From the NCBI GenBank assembly GCA_024681795.1, contig JAILAD010000078.1, forward strand, positions 1-64,000: 64,000 nucleotides of DNA. Direction: 5' to 3'. The notes under the pieces were generated by a model. That model searched no databases. It saw nothing but the letters and a program-made list of their open reading frames with translations, and was not told the origin of the DNA. Below, in pieces: positions 27,483 through 36,742 of the stretch (its first letter is position 1; each line of letters begins with the position of its first letter). Both the position numbers and the translations under genes were made by a program. The DNA comes from Lachnospiraceae bacterium (GTDB lineage: Bacteria > Bacillota > Clostridia > Lachnospirales > Lachnospiraceae).

Positions 27483-28475
27483 ATGAGTGAAAAAACAACC
27501 TACAGAATGGAAATCGATGCCGAACACATGAGAAATATCTTCGGCGAAGGAGACCATTATATTCAGAAAATAGAAAAAGAATTACAGGTAGTCATCGTAA
27601 ACCGGGACGGTTATTTAAATGTCTCCGGAAACGAGCAGGACGTAAAGCGGGCGGTTTCCCTTCTTTCCGAACTGTCCGAACTTTCCGGAAAAGGAAGAAC
27701 AATCGAAGAGCAAAAAGTGAATTACGGAATCGAGATGTCAAAAGAAAGCATGGAAAATGTGCTTTTAAATATTGATGAAGATACAATCTGCCATACGGTG
27801 AACGGCAAAATCGTGAAGCCCATGACACTCGGACAAAAGCAGTATGTTGATGCAATCCGGAAAAATATGATTGTATTCGGACTGGGACCTGCCGGTACCG
27901 GAAAAACTTACCTTGCAATGGCCATGGCAATTACGGCATTCAAAAATGAGGAAGTAGGAAGAATTATTCTGACAAGACCGGCAATCGAGGCAGGGGAAAA
28001 ACTAGGATTTTTACCCGGTGATTTGCAGAGCAAGGTAGATCCCTATTTAAGACCGCTTTATGACGCACTTTATCAGATTATGGGTGCGGATGCATTCCTC
28101 AAAAACATGGAAAAAGGTCTGATAGAAGTGGCACCGTTGGCATATATGCGAGGCAGGACGTTGGATAATGCCTATATTATTCTGGATGAAGCACAGAATA
28201 CCACACCTGCTCAGATGAAAATGTTTTTAACCCGTATCGGATACGGTTCAAAGGTGATTGTAACCGGTGATGCGACCCAGAAAGACCTTCCGAAAGACGT
28301 ACAGTCCGGTCTGGATGTGGCATGCAGGGTTCTGTCCGGAATCGATGATGTGGCAATCTGTAAACTGTCCGGGAAAGACGTGGTCCGTCATCCGCTGGTG
28401 CAGAAGATTGTAAATGCTTATGAAAAATACGAATCAAGACAGGCTCAGGGAAAAACGAAAGGAAAAAAAGGATAA
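27483..28475 (+). CDS. phoH: PhoH-family ATPase
   Basis: The 330-residue protein has an N-terminal KH-like region (about 1-75), then a RecA-type ATPase core with Walker A GLGPAGTGKT (about 133-142), TRPAIEAGEKLGFLPGD, the DEAQN-containing IILDEAQNTTPAQMKMFLTR (Walker B), and VTGDATQKDLP. PhoH proteins are predicted RNA-associated ATPases, commonly next to ybeY, as here (21 bases apart), which suggests a role in rRNA processing or quality control. The Shine-Dalgarno is weak (ACGGAA), which may keep expression low. The C-terminus is Lys-rich. Confidence 0.94.
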   Translation: MSEKTTYRMEIDAEHMRNIFGEGDHYIQKIEKELQVVIVNRDGYLNVSGNEQDVKRAVSLLSELSELSGKGRTIEEQKVNYGIEMSKESMENVLLNIDEDTICHTVNGKIVKPMTLGQKQYVDAIRKNMIVFGLGPAGTGKTYLAMAMAITAFKNEEVGRIILTRPAIEAGEKLGFLPGDLQSKVDPYLRPLYDALYQIMGADAFLKNMEKGLIEVAPLAYMRGRTLDNAYIILDEAQNTTPAQMKMFLTRIGYGSKVIVTGDATQKDLPKDVQSGLDVACRVLSGIDDVAICKLSGKDVVRHPLVQKIVNAYEKYESRQAQGKTKGKKG

Positions 28476-28496
28476 GGGTAAGGAGATCATTCCCGT

Positions 28497-29003
28497 ATGC
28501 TTCTGATTTACGAAAACGAAACCGGATATTCACCGGATTTTGATTTAATGAAAACAGCGGAAGAGGTTGCATTTTATATTCTGGAAAAAGAAGAATGCCC
28601 TTTTGAAGCCGAAATCAGTCTTACTGTTACGGATAACGACGGAATTCATGATGTAAACAGGGAATTCCGGAATGTAGACGCACCGACGGATGTGCTTTCG
28701 TTTCCGGTTTTCGAATTTGACTCCCCGGCGGATTTCGGAAAATATACGGATCATCCGGAACTGATTACGGATTATGATTATGACACCGAAATGGTCATGC
28801 TTGGGGATATCCTGATTTCCAAAGATCGTGTGATTTCCCAGGCGGAAGAGTACGGTCATTCCGAAAAACGGGAATTTGCTTTTCTGGTGGCACACTCCGT
28901 GTTGCATCTTCTCGGTTACGATCATATGAGTGAGGAAGAAGCAAAACAGATGGAGAGTAAACAGAAGGCCTATCTGGACGAACTTGGAATCACCAGGGAA
29001 TGA
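28497..29003 (+). CDS. ybeY: Endoribonuclease YbeY
   Basis: The 168-residue metalloprotein has the UPF0054 zinc site HSVLHLLGYDH (three histidines) followed by EEAKQME. NREFRNVDAPTDVLSFP is also typical. YbeY takes part in 16S rRNA 3'-end maturation and 70S quality control. The middle (residues about 75-100) has a slightly long acidic loop. AAGGAG precedes ATG. The usual next genes dgkA and era are not present here; a flippase follows instead. Confidence 0.96.
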   Translation: MLLIYENETGYSPDFDLMKTAEEVAFYILEKEECPFEAEISLTVTDNDGIHDVNREFRNVDAPTDVLSFPVFEFDSPADFGKYTDHPELITDYDYDTEMVMLGDILISKDRVISQAEEYGHSEKREFAFLVAHSVLHLLGYDHMSEEEAKQMESKQKAYLDELGITRE

Positions 29004-29068
29004 ACAACGAAATATATTAAAATATAACTGCGTATCACTCAGTAAAAGGGAAATAAATCAGAGAAACT

Positions 29069-30730
29069 ATGAGTAAAGAAACAAAAAATCAGGTAGCGGG
29101 CGGAATATTGTTACAGGGCGGAATCCTGGCTTTGGCGGGTATTATCTCCAGAGCCATCGGTCTCGTTCGCAGAATCCCGCTTACCAATATTATCGGTGAT
29201 GTCGGAAACGGGTATTATGCGAATGCATATGAAATATATTCCATTATTCTGCTTTTATCGTCTTATTCCCTTCCTGTAGCCATTTCAAGACTGGTTGCTG
29301 CCAGGACGGAGAAAGGACAGATTAAAAATACCCAGAAACTCTTTCGCGGTGCGCTTTTGTTTGCCGTAATTTCAGGCGGAATCAGTTGCCTTCTGGTTTT
29401 AATTTTTGCGGATTTTCTTGCAACAACCGTAATGGGCGAGCCGAAATCCGCCATGGCATTAAGGGTTTTGGCACCGACGCTTTTTATCTTTGCGGTTATG
29501 GGTGCGTTCCGCGGATATTTCCAGGGAAAGGGAACGATGGTAGTTACGGCTGTTTCCCAGATTATTGAGCAGATTATTCTGGTTGTGACCTCCCTTGTAT
29601 TTGCATCCCTGTTTTTCGGAATCGGAACCAGATTCGGAAATATCATGATGGATGATAAATTTGCTCCGGCACTCGGTGCGGCAGGAGCAACGGTCGGCTG
29701 CGGACTCGGCGCACTGGCCTCTCTTTTCTATGTAGTGATAAATTATCAGCTTTATGTAAAAAGAGTGGTGCAGAAAGAGGCTGCGGCAGATCCGACAAAA
29801 CGTACCGAAAAAATGGGAAAAATCATGTGGATTATTTTCATTACGGTGGTTCCTTTTATCATGAGTACCGTGATTTACAATGTTTCCGGGATTTTGAACC
29901 AGTCCATGTATAATCACTATATGGAGGAAATCGGGGAACTCGATTTAAAGACGCTTGCAATGGGTGTTTACTCCGGTAAATATAAGGTTTTAATCAATTT
30001 ACCGATTGCTTTTGCGAATGCCATGGTTTCGACCATAGTTCCTTCCCTTTCCGCCTCCGTTTCCAAGAATGACAAGGTCACCGCCAGAATGAAGGTGGCA
30101 ACGGCAATCCGTGTTACAATGGTAATCACGATTCCCTGTGCGGTAGGTCTTGCGGTACTGGGACGTCCGATTGTGGATATGCTTTTTAACGGTGAGATTG
30201 ACATGGCGGCAAGAATGCTTTATATCGGAACCCTTTCGATTATTTTCTTTGCCCTTTCCACGCTCGGAAACGGGGTTCTGCAGGGAATCGGAAGAATTTA
30301 TACGCCGGTACTCAATGCGATTATTGCACTAATTATCAATATCGGATCCCTGATATTGTTCCTTTACGGATTTAAAATCGGAATCTATTCCGTGGTACTT
30401 GCGAATATGCTTTTCTCACTTGTGATGTGTGTCTTAAATCATGTAGCGATTCACAGGCATCTTCATTATAAGCAGGAGATTAAGCAGACGTTCCTCGTTC
30501 CGCTTCTGTGTTCGGCAATAATGGGCGTGGTAATTTTCTTAATCTTTATTTTGTTTAAATTATTCCTTCCGGATTTTGCGGCATGCCTGGTTGCTATCGG
30601 AGTCGGAATCATTATATATCTGATTACAATGACTTTGTTTAAAGGAATTACGAAAGAAATCTTCGGCATGATTCCTCTCGGAGACCAGATTCTTTCCGTC
30701 TTCCGTAAATTCGGACTTTTGAGAAAATAA
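29069..30730 (+). CDS. MurJ/SpoVB-like MOP-family lipid flippase
   Basis: The 553-residue protein has about 14 membrane helices of the MATE/MOP superfamily. The N-terminus GGILLQGGILALAGIISRAIGLVRRIPLTNIIG with NGYYANAYEIYSI is typical of SpoVB/YtgP-type polysaccharide exporters. It may flip a lipid-linked wall precursor or sugar. Lipid II transport (MurJ) is possible but SpoVB-like paralogues look alike. The last helix and tail (GMIPLGDQILSVFRKFGL) match the family. Its stop overlaps the next ATG by 1 base (TAATG). Confidence 0.9.
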   Translation: MSKETKNQVAGGILLQGGILALAGIISRAIGLVRRIPLTNIIGDVGNGYYANAYEIYSIILLLSSYSLPVAISRLVAARTEKGQIKNTQKLFRGALLFAVISGGISCLLVLIFADFLATTVMGEPKSAMALRVLAPTLFIFAVMGAFRGYFQGKGTMVVTAVSQIIEQIILVVTSLVFASLFFGIGTRFGNIMMDDKFAPALGAAGATVGCGLGALASLFYVVINYQLYVKRVVQKEAAADPTKRTEKMGKIMWIIFITVVPFIMSTVIYNVSGILNQSMYNHYMEEIGELDLKTLAMGVYSGKYKVLINLPIAFANAMVSTIVPSLSASVSKNDKVTARMKVATAIRVTMVITIPCAVGLAVLGRPIVDMLFNGEIDMAARMLYIGTLSIIFFALSTLGNGVLQGIGRIYTPVLNAIIALIINIGSLILFLYGFKIGIYSVVLANMLFSLVMCVLNHVAIHRHLHYKQEIKQTFLVPLLCSAIMGVVIFLIFILFKLFLPDFAACLVAIGVGIIIYLITMTLFKGITKEIFGMIPLGDQILSVFRKFGLLRK

Positions 30731-32019
30731 TGGGAAATTATTCAAAGGGAAAAAAGAATATTGCAATTACAGGAGCCGGCGCGGCAGGTCTCGTGGCGGC
30801 TTTTTTTGCGTTAAAAGCCGGGCATTCGGTTACGGTATATGAAAAAAATGAAATTGCGGGAAAGAAACTTCGGATTACCGGAAACGGAAGGTGCAATTTT
30901 ACAAACGAGGATATGTCTGTTTCTCACTACGGACATTTTCGTTTATCCTGTGAATGCTCCGAAAATGACGCAGATGAGGCTTTTCGTGCCATATGCGAAA
31001 GAGATACGGATTTAAATAAAATTGCGGCAATTCTTAAAAAGAACGGAAAAGAGGAGTATATCGCATTTTTAAACCGGTGCGGCATTCCCTGTTTTCAAAA
31101 AAACGGTTATTATTATCCGTTATCGGAACGCGCCGGAGAAATGACGGATATTCTTGTAAAAATTCTTATCCGGAACGGGGTAAAATTTCGTTTCCGGGAG
31201 AATATCCGGTCAATTGAAAGAAGTGCGGACGGGAAATTTCTGATTTCCGGTGAAAAATACGATGCAGTCATTCTTGCATGCGGAGGAAAAGCATTTCCTT
31301 CTACCGGAAGTGACGGAGGAGGATTTAAAATTGCCAGAGAATTCGGACATACCGTCGGATATACATATCCGGTACTGGTCCCGTTAAAAGCGGATCCGGC
31401 AATTTTAAAAATGATTTCCGGAGTACGTATCAAAGCAGTCGCGTATGGTTTGATTGACGGGAAGACCATCACTTCCGACAGAGGGGAAGTACAGTTTACG
31501 GATACAACGATATCCGGAATACCGGTCTTTCAGTTAAGCCGTCACCTTACAAAAGCGATTGAAGAAAAAAAGGATGTCAGAATCCGCCTCGATGTCTTGC
31601 CGGATGTGGAAGATGAGACGGCGGAAGAATTTGTTTTGTACAGAAAAAAATTGCTGTCCGGTGCGTCTTTTGAAGAACTGTTTGAGGGGATTTTTCCGAA
31701 GAAATACTATGAGATGCTCTTGAAACAGTATCATTTAAACCGAAACAATCCGAATCAGAACGAACCGGATCAAAATGAAACGGATTTTATAAGGTTTTCA
31801 AAAAAATTTGAATTCCGGATTACGGGACATACGGGATATGAAAATGCGCAGTGTACCAGAGGCGGAGTGCCTTTGTCCGAAGTAAAGGAAAATCTGGAAT
31901 CCGCCAAGATACCGGATTTATATATTATCGGTGAAATGCTGGATGTGGACGGAGACTGCGGCGGATATAATCTTCAGTGGGCATTTTCCTCCGGAAAAAC
32001 AGCGGGGGAGAATGTATGA
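30730..32019 (+). CDS. HI0933/YhiN-type flavoprotein (NAD(P)/FAD-dependent oxidoreductase)
   Basis: The 429-residue protein has an N-terminal FAD loop AITGAGAAGLVAAFFALKAG, the HI0933 hallmark GKKLRITGNGRCNFTN, and the end LYIIGEMLDVDGDCGGYNLQWAFSSG. A His-rich central stretch is absent. The biochemical role of this family is not settled; related proteins include BaiN and an aminoacetone-oxidase-like group. A small Asn/Gln-rich insert (NPNQNEPDQNETD, about 340-352) is unusual. It overlaps the flippase by 1 base and the next flavoprotein by 4 (ATGA), so the three are one translational unit. Confidence 0.9.
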   Translation: MGNYSKGKKNIAITGAGAAGLVAAFFALKAGHSVTVYEKNEIAGKKLRITGNGRCNFTNEDMSVSHYGHFRLSCECSENDADEAFRAICERDTDLNKIAAILKKNGKEEYIAFLNRCGIPCFQKNGYYYPLSERAGEMTDILVKILIRNGVKFRFRENIRSIERSADGKFLISGEKYDAVILACGGKAFPSTGSDGGGFKIAREFGHTVGYTYPVLVPLKADPAILKMISGVRIKAVAYGLIDGKTITSDRGEVQFTDTTISGIPVFQLSRHLTKAIEEKKDVRIRLDVLPDVEDETAEEFVLYRKKLLSGASFEELFEGIFPKKYYEMLLKQYHLNRNNPNQNEPDQNETDFIRFSKKFEFRITGHTGYENAQCTRGGVPLSEVKENLESAKIPDLYIIGEMLDVDGDCGGYNLQWAFSSGKTAGENV

Positions 32020-33674
32020 AATATACCTTTGAATTAAGCATTTCTCCGGACAAAGAAAATGTCCTGAATGAAATTCTTTATAAGAAACTCGGAATCGGAA
32101 CGAACGACTTAAAAGCTTCGGAAATTCTGAAAAAATCCATTGATGCAAGAAAAAAACCGGATATTTTTTATAAATATTCATTCCTGCTGGAATTTAACAA
32201 TGCAGAAGCCGGGAAAAAGGCGGTAAAACGGGGCGCCAAGCCCGCCGCAGAGAGAGTATCTTACATGTGGCCGGATTACGGAACATTCCCGTCGGAAATA
32301 AAGCGCAGTCGTCCGGTTATTGCAGGCTTCGGTCCGGCAGGTATTTTTGCGGCACTTTACCTTGCCAGAGCAGGTCTTTGTCCTGTTGTAATCGAACGCG
32401 GTGCGGAAATGAGCGAGCGAATCCGGAAGGTGGAAGCTTTTCATAACGGAGGAACTTTAAACAAAAATTCCAATGTGCAGTTCGGTGAAGGCGGTGCAGG
32501 GACATTTTCCGACGGGAAACTGAATACGGGCGTTAAGGATAAATACGGTCGTAATCGTGCTGTATTGGAAGTGTTTCATGAATTCGGTGCTCAGGAAGAG
32601 ATTCTGTATGATGGACGTGCCCATATCGGAACCGATGTTATCCGGAAAGTTGTCGTAAATATCCGGAAGGAAATCGAAAGACTCGGTGGTGAAGTAAAAT
32701 TCAATACGTTGCTTGAAAAACCGGATATAAAGGACGGAAAACTTTGCGGAATTTATATCCGTTCGGAGAAAGAAGCATATCTCCCCTGTACGGATCTGAT
32801 TCTGGCAATCGGCCACAGTGCAAGAGATACGTATGAAATGCTTCATGACATGGATTTTCCGATGGAAGCGAAATCCTTTGCAGTCGGGTTCCGTGTGATT
32901 CATAAAGCGGAGTTCATCAATGAATGCCAGTACGGAGAGGGTTACAGGTCGCGTTTCCCCGATCTCCCGGCGGCATATTATAAACTGGCATATACGACAC
33001 AGTCCGGAAGAAACGTATATTCCTTCTGTATGTGTCCCGGAGGATATGTGGTCAATGCGTCTTCCGAAGAAGGCAGACTGGCTGTTAACGGAATGAGTAA
33101 TGCGCCAAGGGACGGAGCATATTCCAATGCGGCAATGGTTTTGAATGTCGGTCCGGCCGATTTCGGAGACGGAGATGTCCTTGCGGGAATGCGTTATCAG
33201 AGGGTTTTGGAAGAAAAGGCATTCAGACTCGGAGAAGGAAAGATTCCGGTGCAGTTTTATAAAGATTTTGAAAGAATTGTATCGGGCGAAACCGAAGAAA
33301 ACGTAAAAGATGAATCCGGAAAACGGATTGATGAATACAGGAAAAACGGAATATACGGCGATGTTATGGAATCGGATTTAACGGAACTGTTCACGGCTTC
33401 GATGAATCTGTCCTTTGTGGAAGGAATGCGGCATTATAATCATTCCATGAAAGGATACGCGGATTCCGATCCGCTTCTTTGCGGTGTGGAATCAAGAACC
33501 AGTGCTCCGATCAGGATTTTAAGAAACGAGCATCTTCAGTCGCTGTCCGTGAGAGGCATTTATCCGTGCGGAGAAGGGGCCGGATATGCGGGCGGAATTA
33601 CATCCGCTGCAATGGATGGTCTGAAATGCGCAGAAAGCGTATTCGAAAGCATAAAAGAAAATGTTTTGAAATAA
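32016..33674 (+). CDS. COG2509-type FAD-dependent dehydrogenase, uncharacterised
   Basis: The 552-residue protein has an N-terminal ACT-like or SpoU-like basic domain (about 1-95), then the FAD loop VIAGFGPAGIFAALYLARAG and the family-typical NVQFGEGGAGTFSDGKLNTG. The C-terminal end is GIYPCGEGAGYAGGITSAAMDG. These proteins are widespread in Clostridia and have no established substrate. The start is ATG 32016, which overlaps the upstream stop as ATGA; an upstream in-frame codon at 31977 lies inside the previous gene and is unlikely. The tandem of two distinct flavoproteins suggests related redox steps (inference). Confidence 0.88.
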   Translation: MKYTFELSISPDKENVLNEILYKKLGIGTNDLKASEILKKSIDARKKPDIFYKYSFLLEFNNAEAGKKAVKRGAKPAAERVSYMWPDYGTFPSEIKRSRPVIAGFGPAGIFAALYLARAGLCPVVIERGAEMSERIRKVEAFHNGGTLNKNSNVQFGEGGAGTFSDGKLNTGVKDKYGRNRAVLEVFHEFGAQEEILYDGRAHIGTDVIRKVVVNIRKEIERLGGEVKFNTLLEKPDIKDGKLCGIYIRSEKEAYLPCTDLILAIGHSARDTYEMLHDMDFPMEAKSFAVGFRVIHKAEFINECQYGEGYRSRFPDLPAAYYKLAYTTQSGRNVYSFCMCPGGYVVNASSEEGRLAVNGMSNAPRDGAYSNAAMVLNVGPADFGDGDVLAGMRYQRVLEEKAFRLGEGKIPVQFYKDFERIVSGETEENVKDESGKRIDEYRKNGIYGDVMESDLTELFTASMNLSFVEGMRHYNHSMKGYADSDPLLCGVESRTSAPIRILRNEHLQSLSVRGIYPCGEGAGYAGGITSAAMDGLKCAESVFESIKENVLK

Positions 33675-33699
33675 TCAGAAAAATTTGATAAAATATAAT
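33666..33699 (+). promoter_or_regulatory. Promoter for the proB-cyclo-ligase-proA operon
   Basis: TTGAAA (33666-33671), 17 bases, TAAAAT (33689-33694), overlapped by an alternative TATAAT at 33694-33699. It lies at the very end of the preceding flavoprotein gene, 30-60 bases before proB. Confidence 0.6.
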
Positions 33700-33728
33700 G
33701 ATATTTTTGAAAAAAGGAGATTCCCGAA

Positions 33729-34625
33729 ATGAGCGTCGAAGCGGCGAAAAACAGTATCGAAAACATAGAAGAGCAGATTCGCGAAGAAATTCTTACAAAG
33801 AAAAGAGTTGTGGTAAAAATCGGATCGTCATCTTTACAGCATCCGATGACCGGAGCACTGGATTTAAACAAAATGGAAGTTCTGGTACGTGAACTCTGCA
33901 ATATTCGTAACAGCGGAAAGGAAGTAATTCTGGTTACCTCCGGTGCCATCAGTGTCGGAAAACGTGCCGTAAACGTGGAGAATCCGAACGAACATATTGA
34001 ATTAAAGCAGGCCTGTGCCGCAATCGGTCAGTCGAGACTGATGATGGTATATCAGAAAATCTTTGCGGAATACAATCAGGTTGCTGCCCAGGTTCTTTTG
34101 ACCAAGGATATTGTGACCAATCCGGTCAGCAGGAAAAACGCGCATAATACGCTGATGACACTGCTGGAACTCGGCGTAATACCGGTCGTTAATGAGAATG
34201 ATACCATTTCCACGTTTGAAATTAAATTCGGTGATAACGATACCCTTTCGGCCATCGTTGCATCCCTTGTGGAAGCGGATCTTCTGATTCTGCTTTCGGA
34301 TATTGACGGATTGTATACGGATAATCCGAGAAAGAATTCCAACGCGAAATTCATCGATACCGTGGATGTACTGGATGAAAATATCATGAAGATGGGAAGT
34401 TCCGAGACGGGCAGCTCCGTGGGAACCGGCGGAATGAATACAAAACTTTATGCCGCTAAAATTGCCACGACATCCGGCGCGGACATGATTATCGCAAACA
34501 GTTCGGATATCAGAATTCTGCATCGTATCATGGACGGCAGACATTTCGGAACGCTGTTTAAACAGCATAAGGACGAGGATTTCAATCTGATTAAGATGAT
34601 GGAAGAAATCGAAAACCGCGGATAA
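33729..34625 (+). CDS. proB: Glutamate 5-kinase (short form without PUA domain)
   Basis: The 298-residue amino-acid kinase has KKRVVVKIGSSSL (phosphate loop), LVTSGAISVG, ENDTIS..FGDNDTLSA and GTGGMNTKLYAAKIA. It phosphorylates glutamate in the first step of proline synthesis. The family's C-terminal PUA domain (as in the about 370-residue E. coli enzyme) is missing; the protein ends soon after GTLFKQH. There is a helical N-terminal extension of about 24 residues (SVEAAKNSIENIEEQIREE) before the first strand; AAGGAG 9 bases before ATG supports this start. Partner gene proA follows after one intervening gene. Confidence 0.95.
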   Translation: MSVEAAKNSIENIEEQIREEILTKKRVVVKIGSSSLQHPMTGALDLNKMEVLVRELCNIRNSGKEVILVTSGAISVGKRAVNVENPNEHIELKQACAAIGQSRLMMVYQKIFAEYNQVAAQVLLTKDIVTNPVSRKNAHNTLMTLLELGVIPVVNENDTISTFEIKFGDNDTLSAIVASLVEADLLILLSDIDGLYTDNPRKNSNAKFIDTVDVLDENIMKMGSSETGSSVGTGGMNTKLYAAKIATTSGADMIIANSSDIRILHRIMDGRHFGTLFKQHKDEDFNLIKMMEEIENRG

Positions 34626-34642
34626 ACGTAAAGGTTGAAATT

Positions 34643-35428
34643 ATGCAGGAAGACCGTATAAAAAGAATCAATGAACTTTATCACCTGTCAAAGCAGAGAC
34701 AGCTTACCGAAGAGGAACTAAAAGAACAGGGAATCCTGAGAGCCGAATATTTAAGCGCAATCCGTTCCTCCGTGAAAGGACAGCTGGGACAGGTCCGCAT
34801 CGTCGAAAAAGACGGGTCCGTAAATCCGCTTCTTTCCATCCGGGAAAAGAAGGAAAACTACAGGAAGACCTGCCTCTCCATACGAAGCGGAATCGGGGAA
34901 GAACGAAAAAAAGATGCGGGAGCTTTTTTAAAGGGCGAAGTATTAAAAATCGTAAAAATCCTGAAAGTAAACAAAGTTCTGTTATATGCATCCAAGGCAG
35001 ACGAAGTGCCTACGGATGAAATTTTCGAAACGCTGAACCGTTCGGGGATTGAGATTTATTATCCCGTAACGAAAGAGGATGAATTGATTTTTTATAAAAC
35101 GGACAGTTTGTCGGAATTAATTCCGGGCACATTCGGTGTCAGGGAACCGGATAACCGGGAGGAAAGCAGAATTTTCAGATATCATCCGAAAGACGATTCG
35201 GTGCTGATTATAGTCCCGGGATTATCTTTTGACGATGCCGGAAACCGGATCGGATACGGAAAAGGATATTATGACAGATTTTTGTCGGAATATGTATCGG
35301 ACAGTACCGTAAAAACAGCAGGAATCTGTTATGTCGAATGTAAAAGCAGGAATGTTTCCGGGAAAGCCGGATTTGAAATACCGTATGAAAAAAACGATGT
35401 CAGAATGGATTTCGTAATTTACGTATAA
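34643..35428 (+). CDS. DUF896 (YnzC-type) domain fused to 5-formyltetrahydrofolate cyclo-ligase
   Basis: The 261-residue protein has two parts. Residues 1 to about 62 ([20 protein letters not shown], then [20 protein letters not shown]) match DUF896/YnzC, normally a free protein of 70-80 residues. Residues about 70-261 match the cyclo-ligase family: basic [11 protein letters not shown] at the ATP site, [16 protein letters not shown], and the signature [23 protein letters not shown] (shown in two parts: VPGLSFDD and [10 protein letters not shown], about 203-212). The enzyme converts 5-formyl-THF to methenyl-THF with ATP. It lies between proB and proA (17 and 10 bases), so it is cotranscribed with proline synthesis. 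Confidence 0.88.
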   Translation: MQEDRIKRINELYHLSKQRQLTEEELKEQGILRAEYLSAIRSSVKGQLGQVRIVEKDGSVNPLLSIREKKENYRKTCLSIRSGIGEERKKDAGAFLKGEVLKIVKILKVNKVLLYASKADEVPTDEIFETLNRSGIEIYYPVTKEDELIFYKTDSLSELIPGTFGVREPDNREESRIFRYHPKDDSVLIIVPGLSFDDAGNRIGYGKGYYDRFLSEYVSDSTVKTAGICYVECKSRNVSGKAGFEIPYEKNDVRMDFVIYV

Positions 35429-35438
35429 GGAGAAAATT

Positions 35439-36683
35439 ATGTATCTTGAAGATCTCTGTAAAAATGCAAAGAAAGCCAAGTATGAAGTGGCAAAATTAAA
35501 TTCCAGGGAGAAAAATTCCGCGCTTCGTCATATTGCAAAATGTCTCGAAGAAGATGCTTCCGTCATTCTTTCCGCGAACGCAATCGATCTTGAGAACGGT
35601 GTAAAAAACAATATGAATGCCGGACTTTTGGACCGTCTGAAATTAACGGAAGAAAGAATTCAGGGAATGTCCGAGGGTATCCGTCAGGTTGCGAATCTGG
35701 AAGATCCCGTAGGGGTTCTTCTTTCCGAATCCAAACGTCCGAACGGACTTGAACTTCAGAAAATTACGGTTCCGATGGGTGTAATCGGTATTATTTACGA
35801 GTCCAGACCGAATGTTACCGCAGATGCTTTCGCGCTTTGCTTCAAAGCCGGCAGCGCAGTGATTTTAAAGGGCGGAAAGGATGCCATCAATTCCAATATC
35901 GCAATTGTAAAGAGTATTTCAAGAGGCCTTGAAGAAAGCGGCATTACGAAGGATGCGATTTCCTTAATCGAGCAGACCGACCGTGAAATTACCACGCAGT
36001 TTATGAAGATGAAAGAGTATGTGGATTTACTGATTCCCCGCGGAGGTGCCGGATTAATCCGTGCGGTGGTTGAGAACTCCTTAATCCCGGTCATTGAAAC
36101 CGGAACGGGAAACTGTCATATTTTCGTTGATGAATCAGCTGATTTTGATGAAGCCGTTGCGATTATTTTTAACGCAAAAACGCAGAGAATCGGTGTCTGC
36201 AATGCATGCGAATCACTGGTGATTCATGAGAAAATTGCAAAAGATTTTCTTCCGAAACTCTATGCGAAATTACAGGAAAAAGACGTGGAATTCAGGGGTG
36301 ATGCCATAACCTGTGAAGTGCTTCCCGAAGCAAATGAAGCAACGGAGGAGGATTTTTACAAAGAATATCTGGATTACATTCTTTCCGTAAAGGTGGTATC
36401 CGGTGTGGACGAGGCGATTGATTTCATTAATGAGCATAATACCGGACATTCCGATGCAATTCTTACCGAAAATAAGGAAAATGCTGAGAAATTCTTAAAA
36501 GGAGTGGATTCGGCCTGCGTTTATGTGAATGCTTCCACAAGGTTTACCGACGGTTTCGAGTTCGGATTCGGTGCGGAAATCGGTATTTCCACACAGAAAC
36601 TTCATGCCAGAGGACCCATGGGTCTTGAGCAGATTGTAAGTTATAAATATTTAATCCGCGGAAACGGACAAATTCGTGGATAA
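35439..36683 (+). CDS. proA: Gamma-glutamyl phosphate reductase
   Basis: The 414-residue aldehyde-dehydrogenase-fold enzyme has [45 protein letters not shown], the catalytic cysteine in [15 protein letters not shown], and the C-terminal [25 protein letters not shown]. It reduces glutamyl-5-phosphate to glutamate semialdehyde with NADPH, the second step of proline synthesis. AAGGAG lies 6 bases before ATG. No proC is in the window. Confidence 0.98.
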   Translation: MYLEDLCKNAKKAKYEVAKLNSREKNSALRHIAKCLEEDASVILSANAIDLENGVKNNMNAGLLDRLKLTEERIQGMSEGIRQVANLEDPVGVLLSESKRPNGLELQKITVPMGVIGIIYESRPNVTADAFALCFKAGSAVILKGGKDAINSNIAIVKSISRGLEESGITKDAISLIEQTDREITTQFMKMKEYVDLLIPRGGAGLIRAVVENSLIPVIETGTGNCHIFVDESADFDEAVAIIFNAKTQRIGVCNACESLVIHEKIAKDFLPKLYAKLQEKDVEFRGDAITCEVLPEANEATEEDFYKEYLDYILSVKVVSGVDEAIDFINEHNTGHSDAILTENKENAEKFLKGVDSACVYVNASTRFTDGFEFGFGAEIGISTQKLHARGPMGLEQIVSYKYLIRGNGQIRG

Positions 36684-36742
36684 GCATTTTCAGGAAAATA
36701 AAGGAAAGAGATATTAAGACAGAAAGATTTGAGTTTGAGTAA

